Assembly: GCA_947453825.1 (NCBI GenBank)
Contig: CANGHN010000007.1
Location: 1-64,000, forward strand
Length of the DNA stretch: 64,000 nt
Origin: Betaproteobacteria bacterium
Lineage (GTDB): Bacteria; Pseudomonadota; Gammaproteobacteria; Burkholderiales; Burkholderiaceae
Direction: 5' to 3'
Part shown: positions 26,870 through 36,726 of the stretch, in pieces
Layout: the number at the start of each line of letters is the position of its first letter
Position numbering within the stretch: position 1 is the first letter of the stretch
Notes under the pieces: model-generated
Told to the model about the DNA's origin: nothing
Seen by the model: the letters and a program-made list of their open reading frames with translations, nothing else
Databases searched by the model: none
Translations under genes and position numbers: made by a program

Positions 26870-28383
26870 TAGAAGCGCTCCAATTCTGGGTGTGGTAGCT
26901 TGCCGCCGCTGATACGCATCCGGCCATATTCTGCACAACGGCTGAGGCTTGGAATCGCTTTATCAGGATTGAGTAGTTTTTCTGGATCAAAGGCGCTCTT
27001 CACGCCCCAAAAAGATTCGCGCTCGCCTTCGCCAAATTGCACGCACATGGAATTAATCTTTTCAATTCCAACGCCATGTTCACCGGTAATTGTGCCGCCC
27101 AGTTCAACACAGGCCTCCAAAATCTCGGTGCCAAATTCTTCGGCACGGTGCCACTCGTCTTCATCTGCGCCATTAAATAAAATTAAGGGATGCATATTGC
27201 CATCGCCGGCATGAAAGACATTCAAGCAGCCCAAGCCATATTTTTCTTCCATACCTTGGATACGCTTAAGCAAGGTTGCAATATGTCGACGGGGAATGGT
27301 GCCATCCATGCAGTAGTAGTCTGCTGCTAAGCGGCCTGCAGCTGGGAAGGCGTTTTTACGGCCGCTCCAAAACTTTAGGCGCTCGGTCTCATCTCTAGAA
27401 ATCTGAATTCCGCTCGCCCCAGCCTGTTCAAGCACCTTAGTCATGCGCTCAATCTCTTCAGCAACTTCTTCGGGCGTGCCATCGGACTCACAGAGCAAAA
27501 TTGCTGCTGCATCTAAATCGTAGCCGGCATGAACGAATTCTTCTACGGCGCGAGTAGTTGCCTTATCCATCATCTCAAGGCCAGCAGGAATGATCCCTGC
27601 AGCAATGATCGCAGCAACTGCATTGCCACCTTTTTCGATGTCGTCAAAGCTAGCCATAATCACACGTGCTAATTTTGGTTTAGCAACCAACTTCACAGTC
27701 ACTTCAGTAACCACGGCAAGCATACCTTCGCTACCCATCACGATGGCAAGTAAATCTAGGCCGGGGGAGTCAGGCGCTAGGCTGCCAAATTCCACAATCT
27801 CACCGTTCATTAAAACGCCGCGTACACGTAATACGTTGTGCAAAGTGAGTCCATATTTCAGGCAATGCACTCCGCCAGAGTTTTCATTCACATTACCACC
27901 AATAGAGCAGGCAATTTGTGAAGAGGGATCGGGTGCGTAATACAAGCCTAAGTGAGCAACAGCTTCAGAAATAGCTAGATTACGTACCCCAGGTTGCACT
28001 ACTGCGGTTCGAGTGAAGGGATCAATGCTGAGAATCTTTTTTAGCTTGGCCAAGGAGAGTACTAAACCCTGTGCAATTGGCATCGCACCACCAGATAGAC
28101 CGGTACCAGATCCACGGGGCACCACTGGAATTTGCATCGCAAAGCAGATCTTTAGAATCTGGGCTACTTGTGCTTCGGTTTCTGGCAGAGCTACTGCCAG
28201 GGGCATACGCCGGTAAGCTGCTAAACCGTCACATTCGTAGGGAATGGTGTCTTCTGGCTCCCACAGCAAGGCGTGCTCTGGCAGGATGGGGCGAAGAGCC
28301 GCAACGAGTTTTGACTGAAGTGCGCTAATAGCAGCAAGATCTGGGGGAGGGGTCACCATATTCATAGGAATCATTTTAGCCAT
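26869..28383 (-). CDS. glcD: Glycolate oxidase subunit GlcD
   Basis: GlcD is the catalytic flavoprotein that oxidises glycolate (and often D-lactate) to glyoxylate. The 504-residue protein has the FAD_binding_4 motif VPRGSGTGLSGGAMP near residue 90 and the C-terminal FAD-oxidase signature GGTITGEHGVGIEK near 440. In-frame ATGs at codons 1, 4, 7 and 9 leave the exact start open. It is divergent from the cobalamin adenosyltransferase gene with only 18 bp between the start codons. Phytoplankton glycolate is a plausible carbon source for a freshwater planktonic bacterium (inference). Confidence 0.96.
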   Translation of the reverse strand: MAKMIPMNMVTPPPDLAAISALQSKLVAALRPILPEHALLWEPEDTIPYECDGLAAYRRMPLAVALPETEAQVAQILKICFAMQIPVVPRGSGTGLSGGAMPIAQGLVLSLAKLKKILSIDPFTRTAVVQPGVRNLAISEAVAHLGLYYAPDPSSQIACSIGGNVNENSGGVHCLKYGLTLHNVLRVRGVLMNGEIVEFGSLAPDSPGLDLLAIVMGSEGMLAVVTEVTVKLVAKPKLARVIMASFDDIEKGGNAVAAIIAAGIIPAGLEMMDKATTRAVEEFVHAGYDLDAAAILLCESDGTPEEVAEEIERMTKVLEQAGASGIQISRDETERLKFWSGRKNAFPAAGRLAADYYCMDGTIPRRHIATLLKRIQGMEEKYGLGCLNVFHAGDGNMHPLILFNGADEDEWHRAEEFGTEILEACVELGGTITGEHGVGIEKINSMCVQFGEGERESFWGVKSAFDPEKLLNPDKAIPSLSRCAEYGRMRISGGKLPHPELERF

Positions 28384-28388
28384 TTACC

Positions 28389-28394
28389 TATAAT
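28389..28394 (+). promoter_or_regulatory. Candidate -10 element of a leaderless adenosyltransferase transcript
   Basis: A perfect TATAAT lies 7 nt before the ATG at 28402, so transcription would begin at or next to the start codon. No Shine-Dalgarno sequence and no convincing -35 hexamer are visible. This is the classic arrangement of leaderless mRNA promoters, inferred from spacing only. Confidence 0.5.
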
Positions 28395-28401
28395 TAAGTT
28401 C

Positions 28402-28971
28402 ATGGGAAATCGACTATCAAAAATCGCCACCAGAACTGGTGACGCTGGGATGACTGGCCTGGGTGACGGAAGTCGCGTTGAAAAGGACCATTTACGCATT
28501 TGCGCCATGGGCGATGTCGATGAATTGAACTCCGAAATTGGTGTTTTGATGACCGAGGAGATCCCAGAGAGCATTTCTGCGGAACTCAGAGCACTTTTCC
28601 TACAGATCCAACATGATTTATTTGATCTGGGTGGTGAGCTTTGTATCCCCAATTACAAATTACTCAAGCCTGAACATGTGGCTCAGTTAGATGTTTGGCT
28701 CGAAAAATATAATCAAGATCTACCCCCTCTAACGGAATTTATTTTGCCTGGCGGTACTCGCGCCGCTGCACAAGCACATGTCTGTCGCACAGTATGCAGA
28801 AGAGCAGAACGTTCTATCGTACGTTTAGGATGGGAAGAGCCCCTGTATGATGCCCCGCGTCAGTATGTCAATCGCTTATCTGATCTATTGTTTGTGTTGT
28901 CGCGTATTCTCAATCGTGCTGCTGGCGGCTCCGATATTCTCTGGAAGCACGAAAAGAAAGAGACTAAATAA
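28402..28971 (+). CDS. PduO-type cob(I)alamin adenosyltransferase
   Basis: This enzyme transfers adenosyl from ATP to cob(I)alamin to make coenzyme B12. The 189-residue protein has the PduO/MMAB ATP-binding N-terminus KIATRTGDAGMTGLGDGSRV, then MGDVDELNSEIGVL, and the cofactor-site helix CRTVCRRAERSIVRL with NRLSDLLFVLSR near the end. No other B12 genes are in the window, so it probably serves salvage. It is the only gene of its strand here, followed by a hairpin terminator, and its start region appears leaderless. Confidence 0.95.
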   Translation: MGNRLSKIATRTGDAGMTGLGDGSRVEKDHLRICAMGDVDELNSEIGVLMTEEIPESISAELRALFLQIQHDLFDLGGELCIPNYKLLKPEHVAQLDVWLEKYNQDLPPLTEFILPGGTRAAAQAHVCRTVCRRAERSIVRLGWEEPLYDAPRQYVNRLSDLLFVLSRILNRAAGGSDILWKHEKKETK

Positions 28972-28986
28972 ATTAGCCTCTTTTTG
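28955..28986 (+). terminator. Probable intrinsic terminator after the adenosyltransferase gene
   Basis: AAAGAG-A-CTAA pairs with TTAG-C-CTCTTT with one mismatch around a short A/T loop, followed by a T-tract. The stem includes the end of the coding region and its stop codon. A second, weaker hairpin (TTCAGT / ACTGAA) follows at about 28992-29010. Confidence 0.55.
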
Positions 28987-29011
28987 TAGGATTCAGTTTT
29001 AGTTACTGAAA

Positions 29012-30136
29012 TTATTTTTTCTTGCTTCTCCGTTTTTTGACTGCAGCAGCAAGACGTTCAAGAACTTTTACTGAATCATCCCAAGCAATGCAGGCATCAG
29101 TAATGCTTTTGCCATATTCCAATTTACTAGGATCATCCTTGCCAGGTGTAAATTTCTGTGCACCATCATTCAAGTGACTTTCAATCATGACACCAAAGAT
29201 TTGATGAGATCCAGACTCAATCTGCTTGGCAATATCATCTGCAACAATGATTTGACGTTCATGTTTTTTGCTTGAATTAGCATGCGATAAATCTACCATC
29301 AATCCGGTTGGAAGCTTGGCAGCCTCTAGTTCAGCACAGGCTGCTTGCACATGCTGTGCTTCATAGTTAGGTTCTTTGCCGCCGCGCAAAATGACGTGAC
29401 AATCTTTATTGCCCTTGGTTTCCACAACAGATACTTGACCATTCTTATGAACAGATAAGAAGTGGTGAGGACGACCAGCCGCTTGAATAGCATCAGTAGC
29501 AATTTTGATGTTGCCATCAGTACCGTTTTTAAATCCGATTGGTGCAGATAAGCCAGAAGCCAATTCACGGTGAACTTGGCTTTCAGTAGTGCGCGCACCA
29601 ATTGCGCCCCATGAAATGAGATCGGCAATATATTGTGGAGAAATCACGTCTAAGAATTCGCTGCCTGCTGGCATACCGAGACGATTGATTTCCATGAGTA
29701 CTTGACGGGCAAGACGCAAACCCTCTTCGATGCGATAGCTCTCATCAAGGTAAGGGTCGTTAATTAAACCTTTCCATCCTACCGTTGTGCGTGGTTTTTC
29801 AAAGTACACACGCATCACGATTTCTAATTCACCAGCAAAACGATGACGTTCAGCAAGAAGGCGCTGACAGTACTCTAGTGCCGCCCTAGGATCATGAATT
29901 GAGCAGGGTCCAATGATGACGAGTAAACGATCATCTTTACCGTGAATAATGTCACGAATCTTTTTACGTGTTTTGCTAATTAACGCTTCAGTAGGCGTTC
30001 CAGAAATCGGAAAGAAGCGAATCAAGTGTTCTGGCGGTGGCAGAACAGAGATATTGTCAATGCGTTGGTCGTCGGTATCCGACGTTTTATCAACGGCAGA
30101 ATACCAATTAGCGGGGTTAGTATTTTGTTGGCTCAT
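29012..30136 (-). CDS. aroG: 3-deoxy-7-phosphoheptulonate (DAHP) synthase, class I
   Basis: This enzyme condenses PEP with erythrose 4-phosphate at the entry to aromatic amino-acid synthesis. The 374-residue protein shows type Ia landmarks: LLVIIGPCSIHDPRAALEY, VYFEKPRTTVGWKGLINDP, SQVHRELASGLS and the metal-site segment DLSHANSSKKH. The E. coli AroF/AroG/AroH feedback classes cannot be told apart by eye. It ends the minus-strand run from yhdP, 19 bp after tldD, and is convergent with the adenosyltransferase gene. Confidence 0.93.
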   Translation of the reverse strand: MSQQNTNPANWYSAVDKTSDTDDQRIDNISVLPPPEHLIRFFPISGTPTEALISKTRKKIRDIIHGKDDRLLVIIGPCSIHDPRAALEYCQRLLAERHRFAGELEIVMRVYFEKPRTTVGWKGLINDPYLDESYRIEEGLRLARQVLMEINRLGMPAGSEFLDVISPQYIADLISWGAIGARTTESQVHRELASGLSAPIGFKNGTDGNIKIATDAIQAAGRPHHFLSVHKNGQVSVVETKGNKDCHVILRGGKEPNYEAQHVQAACAELEAAKLPTGLMVDLSHANSSKKHERQIIVADDIAKQIESGSHQIFGVMIESHLNDGAQKFTPGKDDPSKLEYGKSITDACIAWDDSVKVLERLAAAVKKRRSKKK

Positions 30137-30155
30137 AGGGCTATTTTAAGCCGTA

Positions 30156-31646
30156 TCAGGCGGTTCCACCGACAGTGAGGCTATCAATCCTTAAAGTAGG
30201 CTGCCCAACCCCGACTGGAACGCTTTGCCCTTCTTTGCCGCAAACCCCAACGCCACCATCTAATTTGAGGTCGTTCCCGATCATAGAGACCTGTTTTAAG
30301 GACTCTGGCCCGCTACCGATAATGGTGGCACCTTTGACGGGATACTGGATTTTGCCGTTTTCTACCCAGTAGGCTTCGGAGGCTGAGAACACAAATTTAC
30401 CGCTGGTAATGTCAACTTGGCCACCACCAAAATTAACTGCATATAGACCACGTTTAATGCTCGCCACAATTTCTTGGGGGTCATCCTTGCCGGCCAACAT
30501 ATAGGTATTGGTCATGCGTGGCATTGGTAGAGAAGCAAAACTTTCGCGACGACCGTTTCCGGTGAGAGGCATTTTCATGAGGCGCGCATTTAAGCTGTCC
30601 TGAATATAGCCCTTCAAAATACCATCCTCGATGAGGGTAGTGCATTGCGTTGGCGTGCCTTCATCGTCAATATTCAGCGAGCCTCTTCGGCCAGAGAGCG
30701 TGCCGTCATCAACTACAGTGACGCCTTTGGCGGCAACGCGTTGACCAATGCAGCCGGCGAATGCCGATGAGCCCTTGCGATTGAAGTCACCCTCAAGACC
30801 ATGGCCAACCGCTTCATGTAAGAGCACCCCAGGCCAGCCTGGACCCATGACTACAGTCATTGGGCCGGCAGGTGCAGGACGTGATTCCAAATTGACTAGC
30901 GCACCATCTACTGCCTCATCAACGTAACGATTGATGAGGGCGGTATCAAAGTAGTGATAGTCATGGCGCGCACCACCACCAGAGGAGCCGGATTCACGGC
31001 GACCATTTTGTTCGGCGATCACATGTACTGACACGCGCACTAATGGGCGCACATCTGCTGCCAGTAAACCATCGGCTCTGACTACCAGGACCACATCAAA
31101 TTCGCCAGCAAGACTCGCCATGACTTGAATGATGCGGGGATCACGTGCTTTTGCGCGCTGTTCAATACCCTCTAGCAAGGCAATTTTTTCTTTTGGTTGC
31201 AGTGAGTCGAGTGGGTTCAGATCTGAGTACAGCTTATTCGATACTGGATGAAATAATTTACTTGCAAGGGCTTGCTTGCCGCCTTGAGGGCCAATGACGC
31301 GTGTTGCCTTAGCAGCCTTATTCAGCGCTTCTAGATTAATTTCATCAGAGTATGCAAAGGCTGTTTTATCGCCATAAATAGCGCGTACACCTACACCTTG
31401 ATCAATATTGAAGCTGCCAGATTTCACAATACCTTCTTCCAGACTCCAGCTTTCACTTCGTGTGTGTTGGAAATATAAATCGGCATCATCTAGGCGATGG
31501 GTAAACATATTGCCGAAAGTACGATGGAGATCTTGCTCGGACAGACCAGTAGGCTCTAGCAAAATAGATTGCGCTAATTTTAGTAAGTCAGCTTGTTTTT
31601 TGGCCTTGGTCCAACTAGCCGGAAATAGTGCTTCAGGTGCATTCAT
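30156..31646 (-). CDS. tldD: Metalloprotease TldD
   Basis: TldD with its partner TldE (PmbA) forms a zinc protease that degrades unfolded peptides and matures some microcins and CcdA. The metal motif is intact in [18 protein letters not shown] (HExxxH). The 496-residue length is slightly above the E. coli protein (481). The C-terminal [19 protein letters not shown] block is typical. The partner gene is not in this window. It is 20 bp downstream of a nitrilase-family gene, an order seen in many proteobacteria. Confidence 0.95.
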   Translation of the reverse strand: MNAPEALFPASWTKAKKQADLLKLAQSILLEPTGLSEQDLHRTFGNMFTHRLDDADLYFQHTRSESWSLEEGIVKSGSFNIDQGVGVRAIYGDKTAFAYSDEINLEALNKAAKATRVIGPQGGKQALASKLFHPVSNKLYSDLNPLDSLQPKEKIALLEGIEQRAKARDPRIIQVMASLAGEFDVVLVVRADGLLAADVRPLVRVSVHVIAEQNGRRESGSSGGGARHDYHYFDTALINRYVDEAVDGALVNLESRPAPAGPMTVVMGPGWPGVLLHEAVGHGLEGDFNRKGSSAFAGCIGQRVAAKGVTVVDDGTLSGRRGSLNIDDEGTPTQCTTLIEDGILKGYIQDSLNARLMKMPLTGNGRRESFASLPMPRMTNTYMLAGKDDPQEIVASIKRGLYAVNFGGGQVDITSGKFVFSASEAYWVENGKIQYPVKGATIIGSGPESLKQVSMIGNDLKLDGGVGVCGKEGQSVPVGVGQPTLRIDSLTVGGTA

Positions 31647-31666
31647 GTGATTCAGAAAATCTTTCT

Positions 31667-32500
31667 TTAAAGCTTGCGATGTGTAAGTGCAGGTAACTTA
31701 GAGCGTACCTCGTTTAATTTATCTTTGCACAGAACCCCAGTAATAAAGCCTTCCCCTTCTGGCAGGCTTGCCAAGACACTGCCCCAGGGGTCAATCAGCA
31801 TGCTGTGACCCCAAGTACGACGTTGGTTTTGGTGTGTGCCGCCTTGGGCAGATGCTAAGAAATAACATTGGTTTTCAATAGCGCGGGCGCGCAGTAGGAT
31901 TTCCCAATGATCCTTGCCGGTAGTAAAAGTGAACGCGGCAGGAATGATATGGCAATCGACTTGACCTAAAGCGCGATAGAGTTCAGGAAAGCGTAGGTCA
32001 TAGCAAATACTTAATCCAAAAGTCCACTCTTGCTGGCTTACAGAAATAGTTAGCAGACTAGGGTCTTCTCCAGCCTCAATTGTTTCAGATTCTTGATAAC
32101 GCTCTGTTGCTGTATGAAAGCCAAATAAGTGAATCTTGTCATAGCGTCCAATGCGCTCACCTTCTGGATTAAAGGCGAGGGTGGTATTAAGTACTTTGTT
32201 AGGATCATTTGCTTCTAGTGGGATCGTACCTGCTACTAAATAGATGCCATGGTCTTTTGCAGCTGCGCTCAGTTGCTCTTGTATCGGACCACTACCTAAT
32301 TTTTCTCTAGTATTTACCTTGTCTGTGTCCTTAAGGCCCATTAAGCAAAAATACTCCGGCAGAACAGCCAGTTGCGCGCCATCAGCAGCAGCTGCTTTGA
32401 TAAGTCTGGTGGCAGTATCCAGGTTCTCCTGTAGTGTTGGAGTAGATACCATTTGGATTGCAGCAATCTTCAACTCTGAGAGGTTTGCTGGGGCGCTCAT
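31667..32500 (-). CDS. Carbon-nitrogen hydrolase (nitrilase superfamily, Nit-like)
   Basis: This 277-residue amidase-type hydrolase has the full catalytic triad: glutamate in [11 protein letters not shown], lysine in [10 protein letters not shown] and cysteine in [15 protein letters not shown]. The pattern resembles Nit1/YbeM-type enzymes that hydrolyse deaminated glutathione or omega-amides, but the substrate cannot be fixed from sequence. Its start overlaps the yhdP stop by 4 bp (ATGA), and tldD follows after 20 bp. Confidence 0.92.
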   Translation of the reverse strand: MSAPANLSELKIAAIQMVSTPTLQENLDTATRLIKAAAADGAQLAVLPEYFCLMGLKDTDKVNTREKLGSGPIQEQLSAAAKDHGIYLVAGTIPLEANDPNKVLNTTLAFNPEGERIGRYDKIHLFGFHTATERYQESETIEAGEDPSLLTISVSQQEWTFGLSICYDLRFPELYRALGQVDCHIIPAAFTFTTGKDHWEILLRARAIENQCYFLASAQGGTHQNQRRTWGHSMLIDPWGSVLASLPEGEGFITGVLCKDKLNEVRSKLPALTHRKL

Positions 32501-35500
32501 AATGGATTCGCTTGAGGAGTTGGAGTAGGCGCATTGTTCATGCTGGGCTTCGTTTGTTCTTTGAGTAAATCCTTGCTGCGAATCGTATTGAGCGTTTTAG
32601 CATCAATAGGCTGACCTTTTTGATCTAGCGGAATAATTTCTGGATCATCCCATGATCCTTGCACTAAATAATCAGATTGCAAATTACGATTAATTTGATT
32701 GGTGATTAAGTATTGTCCAACCAATGCTCCTAGGCCTACAATAGGGTTGATAGCAAAAGCCGCTAAGGAGCCCGCAGTAGCATCAATTGTTGGAAAGATA
32801 GTGACTCGTAAATCTTGCGTCTTTTGGGGGATGTTAATTTGTCCGCTCATCGCAACCCGCGCCTGATCCAAAATCATATTGAATTGCTTAGTTTGCGCTA
32901 TACCGTCAGAGATATCAAAATTGGTATCGATGGAATTAAACGGAGTACCTTTAGTCACAATATTCCCAACACTGCCTTTAAGATCGAGTGTGGCAAATCT
33001 CAAGAGACTTTGCAAACTTAATACATCTAATAATTTCGCGCCACTAGTATTGACTTCTAATAAACGCCCATTTTCAAGGTTGAGTTTGGCTTTGCCACTC
33101 AGGGTGTCATATTGAGGTGTAAGCGGTGAGCCATCCCATTCAGCATTGACACTCACTTTGCCTTGACCACCTTCCACTGATTTTTGTGGGCTCCAGTGAG
33201 CAATGATTTGGCCAGCATCTTTCACATCCATATCCATATTAATGACGCTATGTTCGGCTGTATTTTGAGTGGCGGCACTCCACTGCCCAGAAATCACGGA
33301 AGTCCCTTGAGCATTGCTAGCCTGTATGGAATCAATTTTCAGTAGGTTGGTATTTGTTCTGGTTTTGAGTTTGACCTGTCCAAGATCTGCTTTAGACCAT
33401 TTGAAGTCGTCAATTGTTAAGTCCAAGCTAGGGATGGAATTTGGACTCAGTTTATTTTTGGTCACAGCACCCTTACTTGCTAATTTCGTGGACCCATTTA
33501 CAGTGGGCTTTTGAATCAGATTGGGTTCAATGATTTCATCAGGAACTTTGAGGCGACTAAGACGACCACTCAAAAAGCCACTAGGTTGTGAACTATTAGC
33601 AGCCTGATATTGAAGTTGGCCGGCAATCAGAGGTGAATTCAGGCGCGCTTGCCAGGCATTGCTTTTATTGCTAGCTGTCAGATTCATATCCTGCCAAACG
33701 CGATCAAACACAATCATTTTTTTAACTTGAGCGTTGATTTGAATATTGTTTGCACTAGAACTATCAATTTTTAAGGCGGCGCTCTTTTTGTCTTGAGTCT
33801 CCAAGAATGTTTGCCAGGCATCTAAATTGAGTTCGGCACTAGATAAGTTGAGTTGAAAACCCTCTTGAGGAAGGATGGCTGGGGCACCAATGCCAAGGGC
33901 ATAGCGCAATTCATCATTACTGCTCATGTCTCCTTGAAAATTGTAGAGATCACCAAGCTTGCCATTCCAGGTAAAGCGACTAGCTCCCAATTTGGGATCT
34001 GTTCTTAAGCTTAATTGACCTGTCATAGAAGCGCCTAGTACTTTTTTCATGGGTGCTGGTGCAGCGCTTGCCCAATTACGCAAATCAAATTTAAGATTGA
34101 GTTCATTGCTTGCTTTATTGAAACTCAGAAGCCCATCGTATTGGGCGGAGCCGCTCATGGCTGAGAGTAGTGCGGTAGATTCAGTTTTTAGCTGACGATC
34201 AAAATATTGTTTTATAAAGCTGGCAGCAATATCGCCAGAGACTGAAAAGTTTTGATTACCTGGGGTTGCAGGAGCGCTAGCAATTTTAAATGAGCCACCC
34301 AAGAAGTTAGCGGTAACATCTTCAAATTCTGGATTGACTTCGGTAATACGCATTTTTCCTTTGAGGTTCTCAAGGGGTGGCATGTCTGACCATTGCAGAC
34401 GGTTGCCAGGAAAATCTAATTTCAGATCAACATTGGTATTGCCATTTCCTGATAAGGGAATTTTGAGCCCCAAGTTCAATGTGGTGGAGCCATCAATGCG
34501 TAAGTTCTTTTCGAGCTTACTTTGCTTGATTCCTACTGGTGAGGCGAATAAGTACTCAAGTAATTGGGGTGCTTCACCTTGTACATTGCCGCTCACATTG
34601 AGTATCGATTGGTTCGCGCTAACACTCGGAATTTCAGCATGAAATTGGGTTAATGCAACTTGCTTGTAGTTTCCCTTTGTGATGTCAACTGTCAAGTTGG
34701 CATTTTGCATAGTAAGAGCACCGTTCAGCCCAGTAAATGTAGACCAGCTGCCTTGATTGCTTGGGAGTAGCGGTACCGGGCTATAGGTCGCATTACTAAT
34801 CGGTAGGTTAAGAGTGAATTCTCCATCACTCGCCTTGGGGAATGGAATTTGATTAGGGTCACCTTTGATATGAAGCTTACCTTTTTGGACGGTACCCCCG
34901 GTAAATGCTTTGCTGAGATAAAGTCTTGTATCTTTATCCATACCAACGGGAAGGTAGCGGTAGGCAGTGACCAGATTGGCTTGAGCAAAATCCATATCTA
35001 GCGCCATGAGATCCGGTTTTTTTTGATCACCAATCATGTAATTGAGATTGAGTGTGGCTGTAATTTCAGGATTACTCAAAGCAAGCTGTTTGGTGTTGAT
35101 AACCCAATTGCCCTTGTCTTTTGACCAGCTAATTTGACCTTTAGCGCGATCTAAGGAGATTTTAGGATCAGCCAATAAGTCATTGATCTCGATTTCTAGA
35201 TTGTTTGAGTTAATAGAGAAGCTGCCTTGATTTTGATCGCTTGTAATAAAGCCAGACAGATTAGAAACTGTAGGCATCGACTTATTGATACCTACGAAGC
35301 TAAGATCAACCAGTTTGGCGCTTACTGTGAAATTGAGTTTGTTGGATTTAAACCAACCCCCGGGAATATTGAGGGCTGATAATGCTGACTTGCTCTCAGA
35401 CCAATTGATATCGAGATCTTGTAACTCCCCATCTGCCTGTGAAGCTTTGATCCACTGATGGACCTTTTTAGGTAGCGGCAAATTTAAGGCAAACAAAGCG

Positions 35501-36648
35501 ACGTCTTCGACCAAAATTTTGGGGGAAGAAAAGCCAAATTGTTTAATTTCTCCATCGGCTCCGGGTGGTTTCCAGCGGAAAGTCATGGGACTTAAATTTT
35601 CGAGTGGAGCAGACTTGGGGCTATCCATGTCACGCCACGCAAATGTTTTGGTGGTGATGGAGATGAGGCCATTGTCAGTGTCTTGTATGAGATTGGTTTC
35701 TAGTTTACCTAGTGCAATGGCATCCTCACCTTTCGAGCGTTGAATGGTGAGATTATCTGCAGCCAGAAAAATTTCTCCGCCATCGGGCTGACTGTTATCT
35801 AGCTTAATTTTTCCACGGGAGCTTAGCTTTCCTTCAAGGGTATTGAGTGGTAGCACAAACTCTTTACTGATTTGATTGAGATTTAAATCACTGAGATTCC
35901 AGGAGATGGTTCCGATCCAATCGCGCCAATTACCTGCTTGACCACCAAGGTGATGTGCAAGATCAAGCTTGATCTCAATCGGTCCGGTAGTCCACGGAGT
36001 AGTTGCCTGTAGCACCCCTTCGTGGCTACGAATACCATTACTGAGATTTAAGCTTTGAATGTCAATCGAGGCAATTGCTTTCTTATTGAGTTGATCGTCC
36101 CAAAAAACTTTGACATCACTTACTTGAATATCTTTTTGCGAGAACAGCCAGTTTTCTGCTGAGTAATCATCTGATGTTCCATGTACTGGTATACCGGCAA
36201 TGCTGATAAGCCCTTTGCTATCGCGCTCGGCATAAATCTGCGCACCTTGAAAATGAAGCTCATGAAAATAGGGTGCTAAGTAATAAAAAGAATTCCAACT
36301 GAGCTCACCACTAATTTTTTGTATCTGTAAAGGAGCTTTATTCTTTTCCGGGCTATTGAAACGTAAACCTTCAACCACAAAACTAGGCCTAATCCCAACC
36401 CAAGAGACCTCAAGGTATTCCATGGACACATCTGTGCCGAGGCGAGCGCTGAGAACTCTTTCAATTGATGCCTTAGATTTTTCAATTTGGGGCCAAAGAA
36501 CGAAGCGCACCCCCAGGTGGCCTATTACAAATAATGCCAAAACTACACTAGCAAGAATCAGGGCGCGTTTGCGCCATAGTCCACCAGAACCTTGAGGACG
36601 TTTAGTAAGCACGCTCTTGAGGCGAGGCGGGATGATGTTTTGCAGCAT
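32497..36648 (-). CDS. yhdP: YhdP-family AsmA-like envelope protein
   Basis: YhdP is a very long AsmA-like protein anchored in the inner membrane and spanning the periplasm, implicated in phospholipid transport to the outer membrane. The 1383-residue protein has one N-terminal helix (residues about 29-52, ILASVVLALFVIGHLGVRFV), a DUF3971 middle part of beta-rich repeats, and a C-terminal AsmA-like region with RLLEVNTSGAKLLDVLSLQSL and AAFAINPIVGLGALVGQYL. It leads the yhdP-nit-tldD-aroG run and is divergent from glnE over 78 bp. Confidence 0.92.
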   Translation of the reverse strand: MLQNIIPPRLKSVLTKRPQGSGGLWRKRALILASVVLALFVIGHLGVRFVLWPQIEKSKASIERVLSARLGTDVSMEYLEVSWVGIRPSFVVEGLRFNSPEKNKAPLQIQKISGELSWNSFYYLAPYFHELHFQGAQIYAERDSKGLISIAGIPVHGTSDDYSAENWLFSQKDIQVSDVKVFWDDQLNKKAIASIDIQSLNLSNGIRSHEGVLQATTPWTTGPIEIKLDLAHHLGGQAGNWRDWIGTISWNLSDLNLNQISKEFVLPLNTLEGKLSSRGKIKLDNSQPDGGEIFLAADNLTIQRSKGEDAIALGKLETNLIQDTDNGLISITTKTFAWRDMDSPKSAPLENLSPMTFRWKPPGADGEIKQFGFSSPKILVEDVALFALNLPLPKKVHQWIKASQADGELQDLDINWSESKSALSALNIPGGWFKSNKLNFTVSAKLVDLSFVGINKSMPTVSNLSGFITSDQNQGSFSINSNNLEIEINDLLADPKISLDRAKGQISWSKDKGNWVINTKQLALSNPEITATLNLNYMIGDQKKPDLMALDMDFAQANLVTAYRYLPVGMDKDTRLYLSKAFTGGTVQKGKLHIKGDPNQIPFPKASDGEFTLNLPISNATYSPVPLLPSNQGSWSTFTGLNGALTMQNANLTVDITKGNYKQVALTQFHAEIPSVSANQSILNVSGNVQGEAPQLLEYLFASPVGIKQSKLEKNLRIDGSTTLNLGLKIPLSGNGNTNVDLKLDFPGNRLQWSDMPPLENLKGKMRITEVNPEFEDVTANFLGGSFKIASAPATPGNQNFSVSGDIAASFIKQYFDRQLKTESTALLSAMSGSAQYDGLLSFNKASNELNLKFDLRNWASAAPAPMKKVLGASMTGQLSLRTDPKLGASRFTWNGKLGDLYNFQGDMSSNDELRYALGIGAPAILPQEGFQLNLSSAELNLDAWQTFLETQDKKSAALKIDSSSANNIQINAQVKKMIVFDRVWQDMNLTASNKSNAWQARLNSPLIAGQLQYQAANSSQPSGFLSGRLSRLKVPDEIIEPNLIQKPTVNGSTKLASKGAVTKNKLSPNSIPSLDLTIDDFKWSKADLGQVKLKTRTNTNLLKIDSIQASNAQGTSVISGQWSAATQNTAEHSVINMDMDVKDAGQIIAHWSPQKSVEGGQGKVSVNAEWDGSPLTPQYDTLSGKAKLNLENGRLLEVNTSGAKLLDVLSLQSLLRFATLDLKGSVGNIVTKGTPFNSIDTNFDISDGIAQTKQFNMILDQARVAMSGQINIPQKTQDLRVTIFPTIDATAGSLAAFAINPIVGLGALVGQYLITNQINRNLQSDYLVQGSWDDPEIIPLDQKGQPIDAKTLNTIRSKDLLKEQTKPSMNNAPTPTPQANPL

Positions 36649-36726
36649 GGCTTCTATTATCCGTCACCTGTTGGCCGAGCGCCAAGCTTCTGCCTATAGG
36701 TTCTGAGCTCGGATTAAGATGGGGGA

